Shown piece after piece: positions 1-8,120 of a stretch of 64,000 nt of DNA (its first letter is position 1; each line of letters starts with the position of its first letter). This stretch comes from Chitinophagales bacterium (GTDB taxonomy: Bacteria; Bacteroidota; Bacteroidia; Chitinophagales; Chitinophagaceae). The position numbers were made by a program, and so were the translations under genes. The stretch spans positions 377,001 to 441,000 of the forward strand of contig JAFLBK010000001.1 in the NCBI GenBank assembly GCA_017303335.1. The letters are read 5' to 3'. The notes under the pieces were generated by a model. That model saw nothing but the letters and a program-made list of their open reading frames with translations, had not been told where the DNA came from and did no database searches.

Positions 1-3000
1 AGGAATGAGTGTTTCGTCGGGATCAAGGTCTTCGGATACATCAATACAGCAGGTAAACGACTGGTCGAAGCGAAGTTGTTCCATCTGCAGGTAGGTTTGC
101 AGGTAATCGGTATTCTCCTTCAGCGTTACAAAGGTTTCTTTTGAATGATTCAATGTCATCCGGATCATGGAAGCGAACTTGCTCAGGTAGCGGGATGCCT
201 TGTCATTATCGCCTTCCAGTATCATCCGCTTGATGCTGTTCAGCGCATTGAATACAAAATGGGGATTCATCTGCGCCTGCAGGGCCGACAGTTTCGCCTC
301 AGCCAGCTGTTCGTTGATGTTAACGAGTTCCTGTTGTTTTACCGCCAGTGTTTTTTCCGATTCCAGTTGTTTCAGTTTATTACCAATGAGGGTGGCGATG
401 GTTGTGAGTATTTTGATATCCCGCTCGGTAAAATAATCCGCCTGCTGATGTTCGGAATCGATCACACCCAGGAGTTCATTATCATGAATGATCGGAACAC
501 AAACCTCGCTGAGCCGGAATGCTTCATCCACCCGGTAACGTTTATCGGTGCGGGTATCTTTGATCAGAACCGGCTGCATGGTTTCCATAACATATCCCAC
601 CACTCCCTGCCCGGGTAACACATCAAACAATTGTTCCGAAATGTATTCCGGTTTTCCCTTCAGCCCGTACGCCGCCTTCTGTACCATCTTCGTTTTATCC
701 TCGTTCCACAGGTAGATCATACAATCCTCGTAATTCATCCGCCCGATGAGGTGGCCTGCCACATCCCATAATACTTCATCGGTGGTTTTCTTATCGGCCA
801 GGGAGGAGGAAAAATAATTGCTGATCTGCTCCAACTCAAAACGGTTCTTGTAATCCTCGGCCATCAGTTTCTGCACCTGCGTTTTCGCCATTTCCTTTTT
901 CCGTGCCGCTTCGGTTCGCCAGCGGATGAAGAGGTAGAGCAAACACAATAACGCAAGCACCAGCAGGATAATGAACCAGGGTTTCTGCCAGAACGGAGGC
1001 AATACGTCGATCCGGATCTCCCGGATCTGGTCGGGCCAGCTGTTATTCAGCGATAGTACCTTGAACTGGATACGGTAGGTACCCGGCTCCAGGTTGGAAA
1101 TATTGAAGGAAGGCTGTCCGCCCAATTGGTGCCAGGGAGTTGCTTCGGATTGAAAGATCCGGTAGGCATAGGCCTGGCTTTGCCCGCCGTAAAAATTAAT
1201 ACTGCCAATGGTAAGTGTAAGGTCATTATTGCGCCAGGAAGTGGTGATCGTTCCCGTTGGCAGGTATATATTCCTCCGCCCCTGTATGTTGATACTCTCC
1301 AGGAAAACGGAAGGCTTTTCGGAACGGCCAACCATTTCAAAGGGATTGAATCGTGCCAGGGATGTATGAAACCCGATATACAATTCCCGTTGCGTTGTAT
1401 CATAATAGAAACGGGATCCGTTCATCACGGGCATATCGGGCATGCCTTCATCCGGACCGAAACGCTTTATCTGCAGGGTTTGAAGATCCATACAGGCGAT
1501 ACCGGAATAACAGGCGATCCACAGCTTCGGACCCACAATGATCAGGGAAGATATATTGTCGTCGGGCAATCCGTTACCTCGGCTGAAATGCCGGAAGGTT
1601 TTTTTGTCGATATTATACGAGATAAGCCCGTTATTGGCGCTGCCGAACCAGATATTATTCTGCCGGTCGATGATCATCGCACTCACCTGCTTGTCGGGCA
1701 TCTTTACAAAAGGGAAAGAATCGATTTGCCTGTCAAACGTGTTTTTTTGCTCGTTATACCGGGTTATGCCATGCCCCGCGATCCATATATAACCAGCGGT
1801 ATCCTCGGCAATCGCAACGGGTATCACCGGCATCGAATGCGTAGCCGGCAACATGGTGAATATGTGTGTTGCCGGATTGTACCGGTAAATATGCAAGGCG
1901 CTGATCCAGATATTTCCCTTGCTGTCTTTGAACAATTCATTGGTCCAGTCTTCCGGTGTCCAGCCCGGCGGCCTAAGCTCTTTCAAGCGGTCGGCCCTTT
2001 CGTTATACAAAAGCAAGGGCCCGCCGGTGCCAAGCAATACATTACCGGCGTCGACGGATTGAAGATGGTATACCGGGGATTCGAGCGGGTTGTCCGTGAA
2101 TAATTTCTGGGTAACGAACCGGCCGCTTTTTTTATCAAAGATCAGGAAGCCTCCACCGCCTCTTAATCCCACATAGATTTTTGTTGCCGAGGCCTCCACC
2201 GCGTTGATGCGGACTCCCGGAAATGTTTTTATTATATTCTCGGGTATCCCGGTGATCCGCACATCCGACCGGGCAGGATCTTGCCGGAACAGCCCGGCGC
2301 TGGTGGCTATCCAGGTGTTGCCATCCCGGTCACGCATCATGGCCTGGCATTGATACGATGGAAAAAAACGCTGAGAATCCAACCGAACCTCGCCGGAGGA
2401 AGGATTGATGCGCATGCGGAAAAAACCAGAATACTGGGCCGTTATATACCAGGTCGTATCCGACGCTTTCGCGATGCGTGATCGCCAGGCGATTTCGGTA
2501 CCCGACCGTTGAAAAGGAAGTTTGGCAACACGTTTTATCCGTTGATGCAGATCCGTATACAGCAATGAATCACTGTCGCTTTTAAATACCAGCATTTTTC
2601 CCGGACCGGTTTCAAAAAAGCGATAGGATCGTTTGGGGTAGTCGAGAAATTCGGCCAGCAACGGTTCATCGGTGCCGGTCATTTTGCGCAACTGCCTTTT
2701 ATCCTTTTCATAGAGATACAACCCACCCACTGAGATAATCAGCAACCGGCTGTTACCGATATCAATGATGTCGCTGCCAAAAACAAAGTGTTCACTGGCT
2801 ATCTTTTCACCCGTATAATAATCAAAGCGGAAAAGAAGATGACCCGTGCTGTCGAAATGATAGAAGCCCGAACGGCTGAGCACATAGATGTTGTGACCGG
2901 AATCGCCCCGGGCCGCCATGATCATATTGAATTTATACTGGTACTTGGGATCGCTGTACGGAATGAACAGGTTCTTTGTTTCACCGGTACGGGTATTGAC

Positions 3001-3321
3001 GATGAACAATCCTACCGAAAAGAATGCGATCCGGTCCTTATCAAGCCAGTTGGCCCCTGAAAAATGTTCCGATGCCGGAGAAAGGCTGTCGCTGGTGCTG
3101 TGGTATTGCCGGAACCTGCTTCCGTCGAAGCGGTTCAGGCCCGAGGTGGTGGGGAGCCAGATATAGCCCGTCGCATCCTGCAGGATGGCGTTCACTGCAT
3201 TGTCTGATATGCCGCTGGCCGTTGTGTATTTCGTAAACCCGGCTTCGGCAAGATCCTGGCCGATCATTTCCTGAAAAGACAGAAAAAACAAAAGCAGTAA
3301 AAATATTCGTGCCCTGTACAT
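1..3321 (-). CDS. Hybrid-type sensor histidine kinase (propeller/Y_Y_Y/GAF/His_kinase), 3' end cut by window
   Basis: The frame is open from the ATG at 3321 to base 1 (1107 codons) and runs off the window, so the C-terminal catalytic part is missing. Read by hand: a signal peptide (about 1-22), a long beta-propeller region of two-component-regulator repeats (to about 670; motifs such as GYIWLPTTSGLNRFDG and GNTWIATSAGLFR), a Y_Y_Y domain (about 680-765), one membrane helix (about 780-800), a GAF domain (about 835-985), then the start of a His_kinase domain with QMNPHFVFNALNSIKRM, where His1021 is the likely phospho-acceptor. This layout is typical of Bacteroidota sensors that bind extracellular ligands with the periplasmic propeller and signal through a LytTR regulator. 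That partner would lie beyond the window start; this is inference. The stimulus is unknown. Confidence 0.9.
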   Translation of the reverse strand, partial: MYRARIFLLLLFFLSFQEMIGQDLAEAGFTKYTTASGISDNAVNAILQDATGYIWLPTTSGLNRFDGSRFRQYHSTSDSLSPASEHFSGANWLDKDRIAFFSVGLFIVNTRTGETKNLFIPYSDPKYQYKFNMIMAARGDSGHNIYVLSRSGFYHFDSTGHLLFRFDYYTGEKIASEHFVFGSDIIDIGNSRLLIISVGGLYLYEKDKRQLRKMTGTDEPLLAEFLDYPKRSYRFFETGPGKMLVFKSDSDSLLYTDLHQRIKRVAKLPFQRSGTEIAWRSRIAKASDTTWYITAQYSGFFRMRINPSSGEVRLDSQRFFPSYQCQAMMRDRDGNTWIATSAGLFRQDPARSDVRITGIPENIIKTFPGVRINAVEASATKIYVGLRGGGGFLIFDKKSGRFVTQKLFTDNPLESPVYHLQSVDAGNVLLGTGGPLLLYNERADRLKELRPPGWTPEDWTNELFKDSKGNIWISALHIYRYNPATHIFTMLPATHSMPVIPVAIAEDTAGYIWIAGHGITRYNEQKNTFDRQIDSFPFVKMPDKQVSAMIIDRQNNIWFGSANNGLISYNIDKKTFRHFSRGNGLPDDNISSLIIVGPKLWIACYSGIACMDLQTLQIKRFGPDEGMPDMPVMNGSRFYYDTTQRELYIGFHTSLARFNPFEMVGRSEKPSVFLESINIQGRRNIYLPTGTITTSWRNNDLTLTIGSINFYGGQSQAYAYRIFQSEATPWHQLGGQPSFNISNLEPGTYRIQFKVLSLNNSWPDQIREIRIDVLPPFWQKPWFIILLVLALLCLLYLFIRWRTEAARKKEMAKTQVQKLMAEDYKNRFELEQISNYFSSSLADKKTTDEVLWDVAGHLIGRMNYEDCMIYLWNEDKTKMVQKAAYGLKGKPEYISEQLFDVLPGQGVVGYVMETMQPVLIKDTRTDKRYRVDEAFRLSEVCVPIIHDNELLGVIDSEHQQADYFTERDIKILTTIATLIGNKLKQLESEKTLAVKQQELVNINEQLAEAKLSALQAQMNPHFVFNALNSIKRMILEGDNDKASRYLSKFASMIRMTLNHSKETFVTLKENTDYLQTYLQMEQLRFDQSFTCCIDVSEDLDPDETLIP

Positions 3322-3581
3322 GTTCCTGCGTGTTTGACTCCTTAAAGGTAGCAACTTAGCCCGCAGGTTTTTCCCGAACAAAAGCCCCGCTGTACCACCC
3401 CTGCCGTTGGGAGCCTCCGCTTCCCCGTTGAACCGCCGGATCCGGCAGATGGAAAAAGCCCGGGACAAAATTTTTCTTTTCCACGCATTCCGGATGGAAA
3501 AAAAAGCCGGCCGTTTGGAAAAGGACGATGATTCCCGGCGCCCGGTGATAGTAGGTTTGCCCTGAAATTAAAAGTATAGCC
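3322..3581. promoter_or_regulatory. Divergent intergenic region between sensor kinase and S74 gene
   Basis: This 260-base gap separates two divergent starts and must hold both promoters. It contains a perfect 12-base palindrome GCCGGATCCGGC (3435-3446) and two near-identical direct words, ATGGAAAAAGCCCGG (3449-3463) and ATGGAAAAAAAAGCCGG (3494-3510), whose starts are 45 bases apart. The direct words could be a regulator site, perhaps for the LytTR partner of the kinase. Only the words themselves are seen; the binding role is a guess. Confidence 0.35.
3552..3559 (+). promoter_or_regulatory. Candidate -7 box TAGGTTTG for the S74 gene
   Basis: TAGGTTTG matches the Bacteroidota -7 consensus TAnnTTTG and ends 22 bases before the ATG at 3582. 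No clear TTTG -33 element lies at the usual spacing, so the call rests on one box and its position. Confidence 0.4.
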
Positions 3582-5090
3582 ATGAAACAAATCATTCTGC
3601 TCGCCACGGCGTGCATAACAGCCTGCGTCTCTGTACGTGCCCAGCATGTGGGCATCGGTACCACAACACCCGCCTTCCGGCTCGACGTTGCCGGAAGCAT
3701 CAATACCGATTCTGTGTACCGTATCGGCGGTAACACTGTTCTCACGGTAAAAGGAACCGCGAATACATTCACGGGAGTGCAAAGCGGAATCGCCAATTCC
3801 ACAGGCACGGAAAATTCAGCGGTGGGATATCGTTCCCTTTTTTCCAATGCAACCGGATCGTACAACACGGCAACCGGCATGGAAGCCCTCTTCGCGAATA
3901 CCACCGGCACATTCAATACAGGTATAGGCTGGCATGCTTTGCGTGCCAATACCACCGGAACCGCCAATGCCGCTATGGGCGAAGCGCTGGAATACAATAC
4001 CACCGGGTCGTATAATACCGGCCTGGGTCATGGTGCCCTTTACCAAAACACAACCGCCGATGCTAATACAGCCGTGGGAAGTTTTGCATTGCTCAGTAAT
4101 ACGACCGGGTATTCGAATTCGGCATTTGGTGTAGACGCGATGCGAAACAATACAACCGGGAGCCAGAATACCGCTTACGGTGTGCACGCATTGTATTCGA
4201 ATACGATCGGCCGGAGAAATACGGCTGTCGGGTATGAAGCACTGTTTTACACCACGTCGCTGAGTTCTGATAATACAGCAGTCGGCAATCTCTCTCTCCG
4301 AAGTAATACCAGCGGCGAAAATAATTCCGCACTGGGCGCCGGTACCCTGTACGCCAATACAACCGGGGAAGAAAATACCGCTGTTGGCATCAATTCGCTC
4401 GGGTACAATACCGTAGGCTGGAATAATGTAGGAATCGGCAATGCGGCACTCCGGCATACCACCTCGGCATCGTATAATATAGCCATGGGTTACGCGGCGG
4501 GAGCCGTTGCCAACATGGGCTGGAATAACACAATGATCGGAAGTGAGGCCCTGGCGAATGCAGATGGCACATTCAACAGCATTGCCCTGGGTGCCGATGC
4601 AAGAGTAACGGCCAGTAACCAGGCACGGATCGGGAACAGCTCCACCACCTCGATCGGCGGATTCGCCGGCTGGACCAATATAAGCGACGGGCGCTTCAAG
4701 AAAAATATTAAAGAAAATGTTCGGGGGCTCGACTTCATCCTCCAGCTCAGGCCCGTTACCTACAACCTCGACATCGCCTTGCTGAACAACTCATTGGGCG
4801 TAACAGAAAGCAAACTTTGGAATGATGACATGCAACAAGCAGCCCGGGAAAAAGAGCAGCTCGTGCAAAGCGGTTTCATCGCACAGGAAGTGGAAGCGGT
4901 TGCCAAAAGTTTGGGCTACAACTTCAGCGGCATCGACAGACCCAGGAATGAAAAGGATCTCTACGGCCTTCGTTATGCCGAGTTTGTTGTACCCCTGGTA
5001 AAGGCCATGCAGGAACAACAGGCCCTCATCACTGCGTTGCAAAAGCAGGTAAATGAACTGAGCAGGCAACTGAAAAAATCAAACAACTAA
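3582..5090 (+). CDS. Secreted head-repeat protein with C-terminal S74 intramolecular chaperone domain
   Basis: 502 residues. A signal peptide (about 1-20, ending VRAQ) is followed by a short globular start, then about a dozen 22-24-residue repeats of the type NTTGSYNTGLGHGALYQ (about 60-330). These resemble the head repeats of trimeric adhesins and tail fibres. The C-terminus holds a Peptidase_S74 domain beginning at the SDGRFK motif (Ser368 and Lys373 match the SDxRxK self-cleavage dyad), then LRPVTYNLD and a final coiled coil (about 470-500). In phage S74 proteins this domain trimerises the fibre and cuts itself off. Here the signal peptide and the lack of phage genes point to a cell-surface or secreted fibre. 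It is the first gene of a run with the two lipoproteins downstream (26- and 24-base gaps). Domain call sure; role inferred. Confidence 0.85.
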   Translation: MKQIILLATACITACVSVRAQHVGIGTTTPAFRLDVAGSINTDSVYRIGGNTVLTVKGTANTFTGVQSGIANSTGTENSAVGYRSLFSNATGSYNTATGMEALFANTTGTFNTGIGWHALRANTTGTANAAMGEALEYNTTGSYNTGLGHGALYQNTTADANTAVGSFALLSNTTGYSNSAFGVDAMRNNTTGSQNTAYGVHALYSNTIGRRNTAVGYEALFYTTSLSSDNTAVGNLSLRSNTSGENNSALGAGTLYANTTGEENTAVGINSLGYNTVGWNNVGIGNAALRHTTSASYNIAMGYAAGAVANMGWNNTMIGSEALANADGTFNSIALGADARVTASNQARIGNSSTTSIGGFAGWTNISDGRFKKNIKENVRGLDFILQLRPVTYNLDIALLNNSLGVTESKLWNDDMQQAAREKEQLVQSGFIAQEVEAVAKSLGYNFSGIDRPRNEKDLYGLRYAEFVVPLVKAMQEQQALITALQKQVNELSRQLKKSNN

Positions 5091-5116
5091 ATCTATCACC
5101 CACAAAAACAAAAACA

Positions 5117-5728
5117 ATGAACATCGTAAAAACAATCACCCCGAAAGGTTTCATCGCAACCGTACTGGCCATAGCCATACTTGCCGGTTGCAAAAAAAGC
5201 GATCACACCGATTACAACAGTCCGGCCTACCGGATCAACGAAAGTGAAAAACTTGTGATCCCTTCTTCGGTCGACATCGCTACCCAATTCCCCGGTAACA
5301 CAACCCGTGTACTCACACTCTATGCCCAGGGCGTACAGAAGTATAAAGCGCAGGCGAAGGCAGGCAGTTTTCCTGTTACCTACGAGTGGGTCTTCGTGGC
5401 TCCGCAGGCCGCCCTTTACGACGCCAGCAACAAAATCGTGGGAACACATTCTGCCGGTCCCAACTGGGAACTCTCCCCGCAAGACTCCCTGTTCGCACAG
5501 CATTTCGCCCCGGCCAAAACAGCGGCCGCTGCCGACGCCAACAGCATCGACTGGCTGCTGCTGATGCCGAAGTCGGGTAAAACCCCCACCGGCGTTTTCG
5601 CCAATGTGGCCTATATCCAGCGTATTGCCACTTCGGGCGGAAAAGCGCCATCGGTACTGCCCACCCGCGCCGACGAAACCGCGGAGGTTCCTTACACAGC
5701 GATCTACCGCTTCACCCAAAAAAAATAA
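5117..5728 (+). CDS. Lipoprotein of unknown function
   Basis: 203 residues. A type II signal peptide ends in the lipobox ILAGC (Cys25), followed by KKSD, so it should be a lipid-anchored envelope protein; acidic residues soon after the Cys may favour export to the cell surface. No family is recognised. The mature part has no metal-binding or catalytic motif that I can name. It sits 26 bases after the S74 gene and 24 bases before the haloperoxidase-like gene, so the three are probably co-transcribed and it may assist one of them. High-GC codon use matches its neighbours. Confidence 0.75.
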   Translation: MNIVKTITPKGFIATVLAIAILAGCKKSDHTDYNSPAYRINESEKLVIPSSVDIATQFPGNTTRVLTLYAQGVQKYKAQAKAGSFPVTYEWVFVAPQAALYDASNKIVGTHSAGPNWELSPQDSLFAQHFAPAKTAAAADANSIDWLLLMPKSGKTPTGVFANVAYIQRIATSGGKAPSVLPTRADETAEVPYTAIYRFTQKK

Positions 5729-5752
5729 TTCAATCAATCAAAAAGTATAACC

Positions 5753-7081
5753 ATGACAACAACAATCAGAAAGTGGCGTTTACTCGCCCGCCTTATCGCA
5801 GCCATCACATTGGCCATTCTCTTCCTGGGTTCCTGCAAAAAAAGCAACGACCATGAAGACAAAGAACAACATGCCGCTTCATTCAGCGCCGACGTACTCG
5901 ATAAATGGATGACACTCCAGCTCCGGCTCATACGCAATGCCAGCGGTGTACCCAACCACGGCTTCGCCCGTCACTTCGCATACACCGGGGTGGCCGCACT
6001 GGAATCACTGGCGCCGGGCATCCCGGGCAAACAGGCCTGGCAAAACAAATGGAACGGACTTACCGGGTTACCGGCCGCCGGTAAAGCGAAGGATTATTAC
6101 TACCCGGCCAACCTGAACGCGGCCATGGCTGCGATCAGTAAATCCTTCTTCCCCAACGCCAGCGTTGCCGACAAAGCAGCGATCGATTCGCTTGAGTTTG
6201 CCCTGAACCTGGATTTTCTTGCCACCCAATCCTCTCCGCGGATCGAACGCTCTGCCGCATTTGGTAAAGCTGTTGCCGCTGCCGTATTCAACTGGTCGGA
6301 ATCGGATGGCTATAAAAATGCAAACAATCCGTATGTGGTACCGGTGGGCCCCGGGTTATGGAAACCAACGGCGCCTGCTTTCGCAGCGCCCGCCACACCC
6401 TATTGGGGAAACAACCGCACGGTGATCATCGGCAGTATCAGTAACGCCGAACCACAAGCGCCCATGACCTATTCAACCGATCCGGCTTCTCCGTTTTACC
6501 AGGCGGTGAAACAGGTATACGATGTGTCGCAAACACTTACCGATGATCAGAAAGCGATGGCCGCGTTCTGGCGTGATGTACCCGGCGTTTCTTCACCCGG
6601 TCACTGGTTAAGCATCCTGCGGCAGGTTATCCATATCCGGAAATCATCGCTTGCCGATGCCGCGTTGGCCTATGCGCTCACAGGAGCCGCTGTCAACGAC
6701 GCCCTGATCAGCTGCTTCCGGTCGAAGTACCAGTATTCTGTGGTACGTCCTATTACCTATATCCGTGAAGTGATGAGCCAGGAAACCTGGTCGCCCTACC
6801 TGGGTACGCCGGCGCATCCCGAGTTCGTATCGGCGCATTCGAGCCTTTCGGCCGCCGCCGCGGATATCATGCAGGAGATTTTCGGGAACAGCGGAACCTT
6901 CACCGATCACACGTACGATTACCTGGGTTATACGCCCCGAACCTATAGTTCCTTTCAATCCATCGCCGCGGAAGCCGGCATCTCGAGGCTTTACGCAGGC
7001 ATACATTACCTCGCCAGCATCAATGCGGGACTTGTGCAGGGAAAGAAAGTAGCCGCTAATATCTTATCCGGCAAAAAATAA
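5753..7081 (+). CDS. Vanadium-dependent haloperoxidase / PAP2-like lipoprotein
   Basis: 442 residues. A lipobox FLGSC (Cys28) predicts a lipoprotein. The C-terminal half carries the vanadate/phosphate pocket in the right order: Lys325 and Arg332 (KYQYSVVRP), Ser360-Ala-His362 (SAHSS in place of the usual SGH), and Arg412 and His418 (SRLYAGIHY). This pocket is shared by vanadium haloperoxidases, which oxidise halides with hydrogen peroxide, and by PAP2 acid phosphatases. The length and the long helical N-terminal half fit the bacterial haloperoxidase-like family. Activity (halogenation or phosphatase) cannot be told from sequence. It follows the unknown lipoprotein by 24 bases and precedes a methyltransferase by 29. 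Confidence 0.85.
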   Translation: MTTTIRKWRLLARLIAAITLAILFLGSCKKSNDHEDKEQHAASFSADVLDKWMTLQLRLIRNASGVPNHGFARHFAYTGVAALESLAPGIPGKQAWQNKWNGLTGLPAAGKAKDYYYPANLNAAMAAISKSFFPNASVADKAAIDSLEFALNLDFLATQSSPRIERSAAFGKAVAAAVFNWSESDGYKNANNPYVVPVGPGLWKPTAPAFAAPATPYWGNNRTVIIGSISNAEPQAPMTYSTDPASPFYQAVKQVYDVSQTLTDDQKAMAAFWRDVPGVSSPGHWLSILRQVIHIRKSSLADAALAYALTGAAVNDALISCFRSKYQYSVVRPITYIREVMSQETWSPYLGTPAHPEFVSAHSSLSAAAADIMQEIFGNSGTFTDHTYDYLGYTPRTYSSFQSIAAEAGISRLYAGIHYLASINAGLVQGKKVAANILSGKK

Positions 7082-7110
7082 ATCAATCATCCATCTTTAA
7101 ATGTTATCCA

Positions 7111-7893
7111 ATGAGCACAAAAGAAATCCAGGGAAAATTGTGGAGCGTGGCTCCGCATTACTGGTCAAATTATTTTGAACCCTTCTTTACACCGCTGTAC
7201 AAAAAAACCCTGGAGCAACTGCAGCCCGACGAAGACAGCATGCTGCTCGACGCTGGATGCGGATCGGGATTGTTCAGCCACATGGCCATCTCGACCGGGG
7301 CGCAGGTAGTGGGTGTCGACGCGGCGCCAGGTTTATTAAGCGTGGCCCGGGAACGCAACCCGCAGCATAATTTCCTGGAAGAAGACCTGGAATCACTTCC
7401 GTTCAGTTCAGGAACCTTCGATATCGTCGCAGGCTTCAATTCCTTCCAGTATGCCGGTAATTTCACCAACGCTCTTTCCGAGGCGAAGCGTGTACTTAAA
7501 ACCGGCGGTCGTTTGGTGATCGGTATCTGGGACAAACCCGAATACAGCGATGCCACCACCATACTGAAAGCGATCAACAGCCTCGTACCTCCGCCGCCGC
7601 CCGGCACACCCGGCCCCTTCGCCCTTTCGGAAGACGGTAAGATCGAAAGCATCTGCACGGCACTCAAGCTGAAAGTGATTTATAAGATCCGGATCGCTTG
7701 TCCTTTCCTGTATCATACAACGGATGAGGGCATCAAAAGTTTCCTGGGTACCGGCCCCGCTGCCGCAGCCATGAAGCATGCCAGCGAGTTGAAAGTGCAC
7801 CAAACCATCGCGGAAGCGTTGCAACCCTATCGCCTTACCGAGGATATGTATCATTTGCAAAACAGTTTCCTGCTCTTTATCGCGGAGAAATAG
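7111..7893 (+). CDS. Class I SAM-dependent methyltransferase
   Basis: 260 residues, cytoplasmic. The SAM-binding motif I DAGCGSGLF (about 46-54) is followed by VVGVDAAPGLL (motif II acidic residue), EDLESLPF and the post-I region GFNSFQYA, which is the Methyltransf_11 pattern of small-molecule or lipid methylases of the UbiE/COQ5 type. A proline-rich loop (PPPPPGTPGP, about 157-166) is unusual. The substrate is unknown. It is the last gene of the 3582-7893 run and is followed by a hairpin terminator. Confidence 0.85.
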   Translation: MSTKEIQGKLWSVAPHYWSNYFEPFFTPLYKKTLEQLQPDEDSMLLDAGCGSGLFSHMAISTGAQVVGVDAAPGLLSVARERNPQHNFLEEDLESLPFSSGTFDIVAGFNSFQYAGNFTNALSEAKRVLKTGGRLVIGIWDKPEYSDATTILKAINSLVPPPPPGTPGPFALSEDGKIESICTALKLKVIYKIRIACPFLYHTTDEGIKSFLGTGPAAAAMKHASELKVHQTIAEALQPYRLTEDMYHLQNSFLLFIAEK

Positions 7894-7915
7894 ATCCTTG
7901 CCCGAATCCGTACCA

Positions 7916-7941
7916 CCCCGATCCGAAACGGATCGGGGTTT
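7916..7941 (+). terminator. Hairpin terminator after the methyltransferase
   Basis: A perfect 10-bp stem CCCCGATCCG / CGGATCGGGG with an AAA loop lies 23 bases after the stop at 7893 and is followed by a short TTT run. The T-run is brief, so termination may be partial. Confidence 0.7.
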
Positions 7942-7972
7942 ATGAAAGCGTTCAGTCAGTAACCCCCAAACA

Positions 7973-8098
7973 ATGTATATGAAACGACTCAGCGATTTTT
8001 TCCGGCGGCATGGCCGGATCCTGTGGATCATCTACCTGGGCTGGAGCCTGCTCCAGGTGATGACCCTAATCTATATCCGCAATACGCCACACCGGTAA
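7973..8098 (+). CDS. 41-residue single-span membrane peptide
   Basis: An ATG at 7973 (or 7979, giving 39 residues) opens a frame closed by TAA at 8096-8098. The product has a basic start (KRLSDFFRRHGR) followed by one hydrophobic helix (ILWIIYLGWSLLQVMTLIYI) and a short tail, so the positive-inside rule places the N-terminus in the cytoplasm. It lies between a terminator and a T9SS gene 22 bases downstream. No family is recognised. The compact, well-formed membrane peptide and its spacing argue that it is real. Confidence 0.55.
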   Translation: MYMKRLSDFFRRHGRILWIIYLGWSLLQVMTLIYIRNTPHR

Positions 8099-8120
8099 TA
8101 ACCATAGCACCCGATTCACC

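Noticed and set aside
3582..5090. Prophage tail-fibre module
   Set aside because: Signal peptide, no phage structural, lysis or integrase genes nearby, and a similar repeat protein elsewhere in the window.
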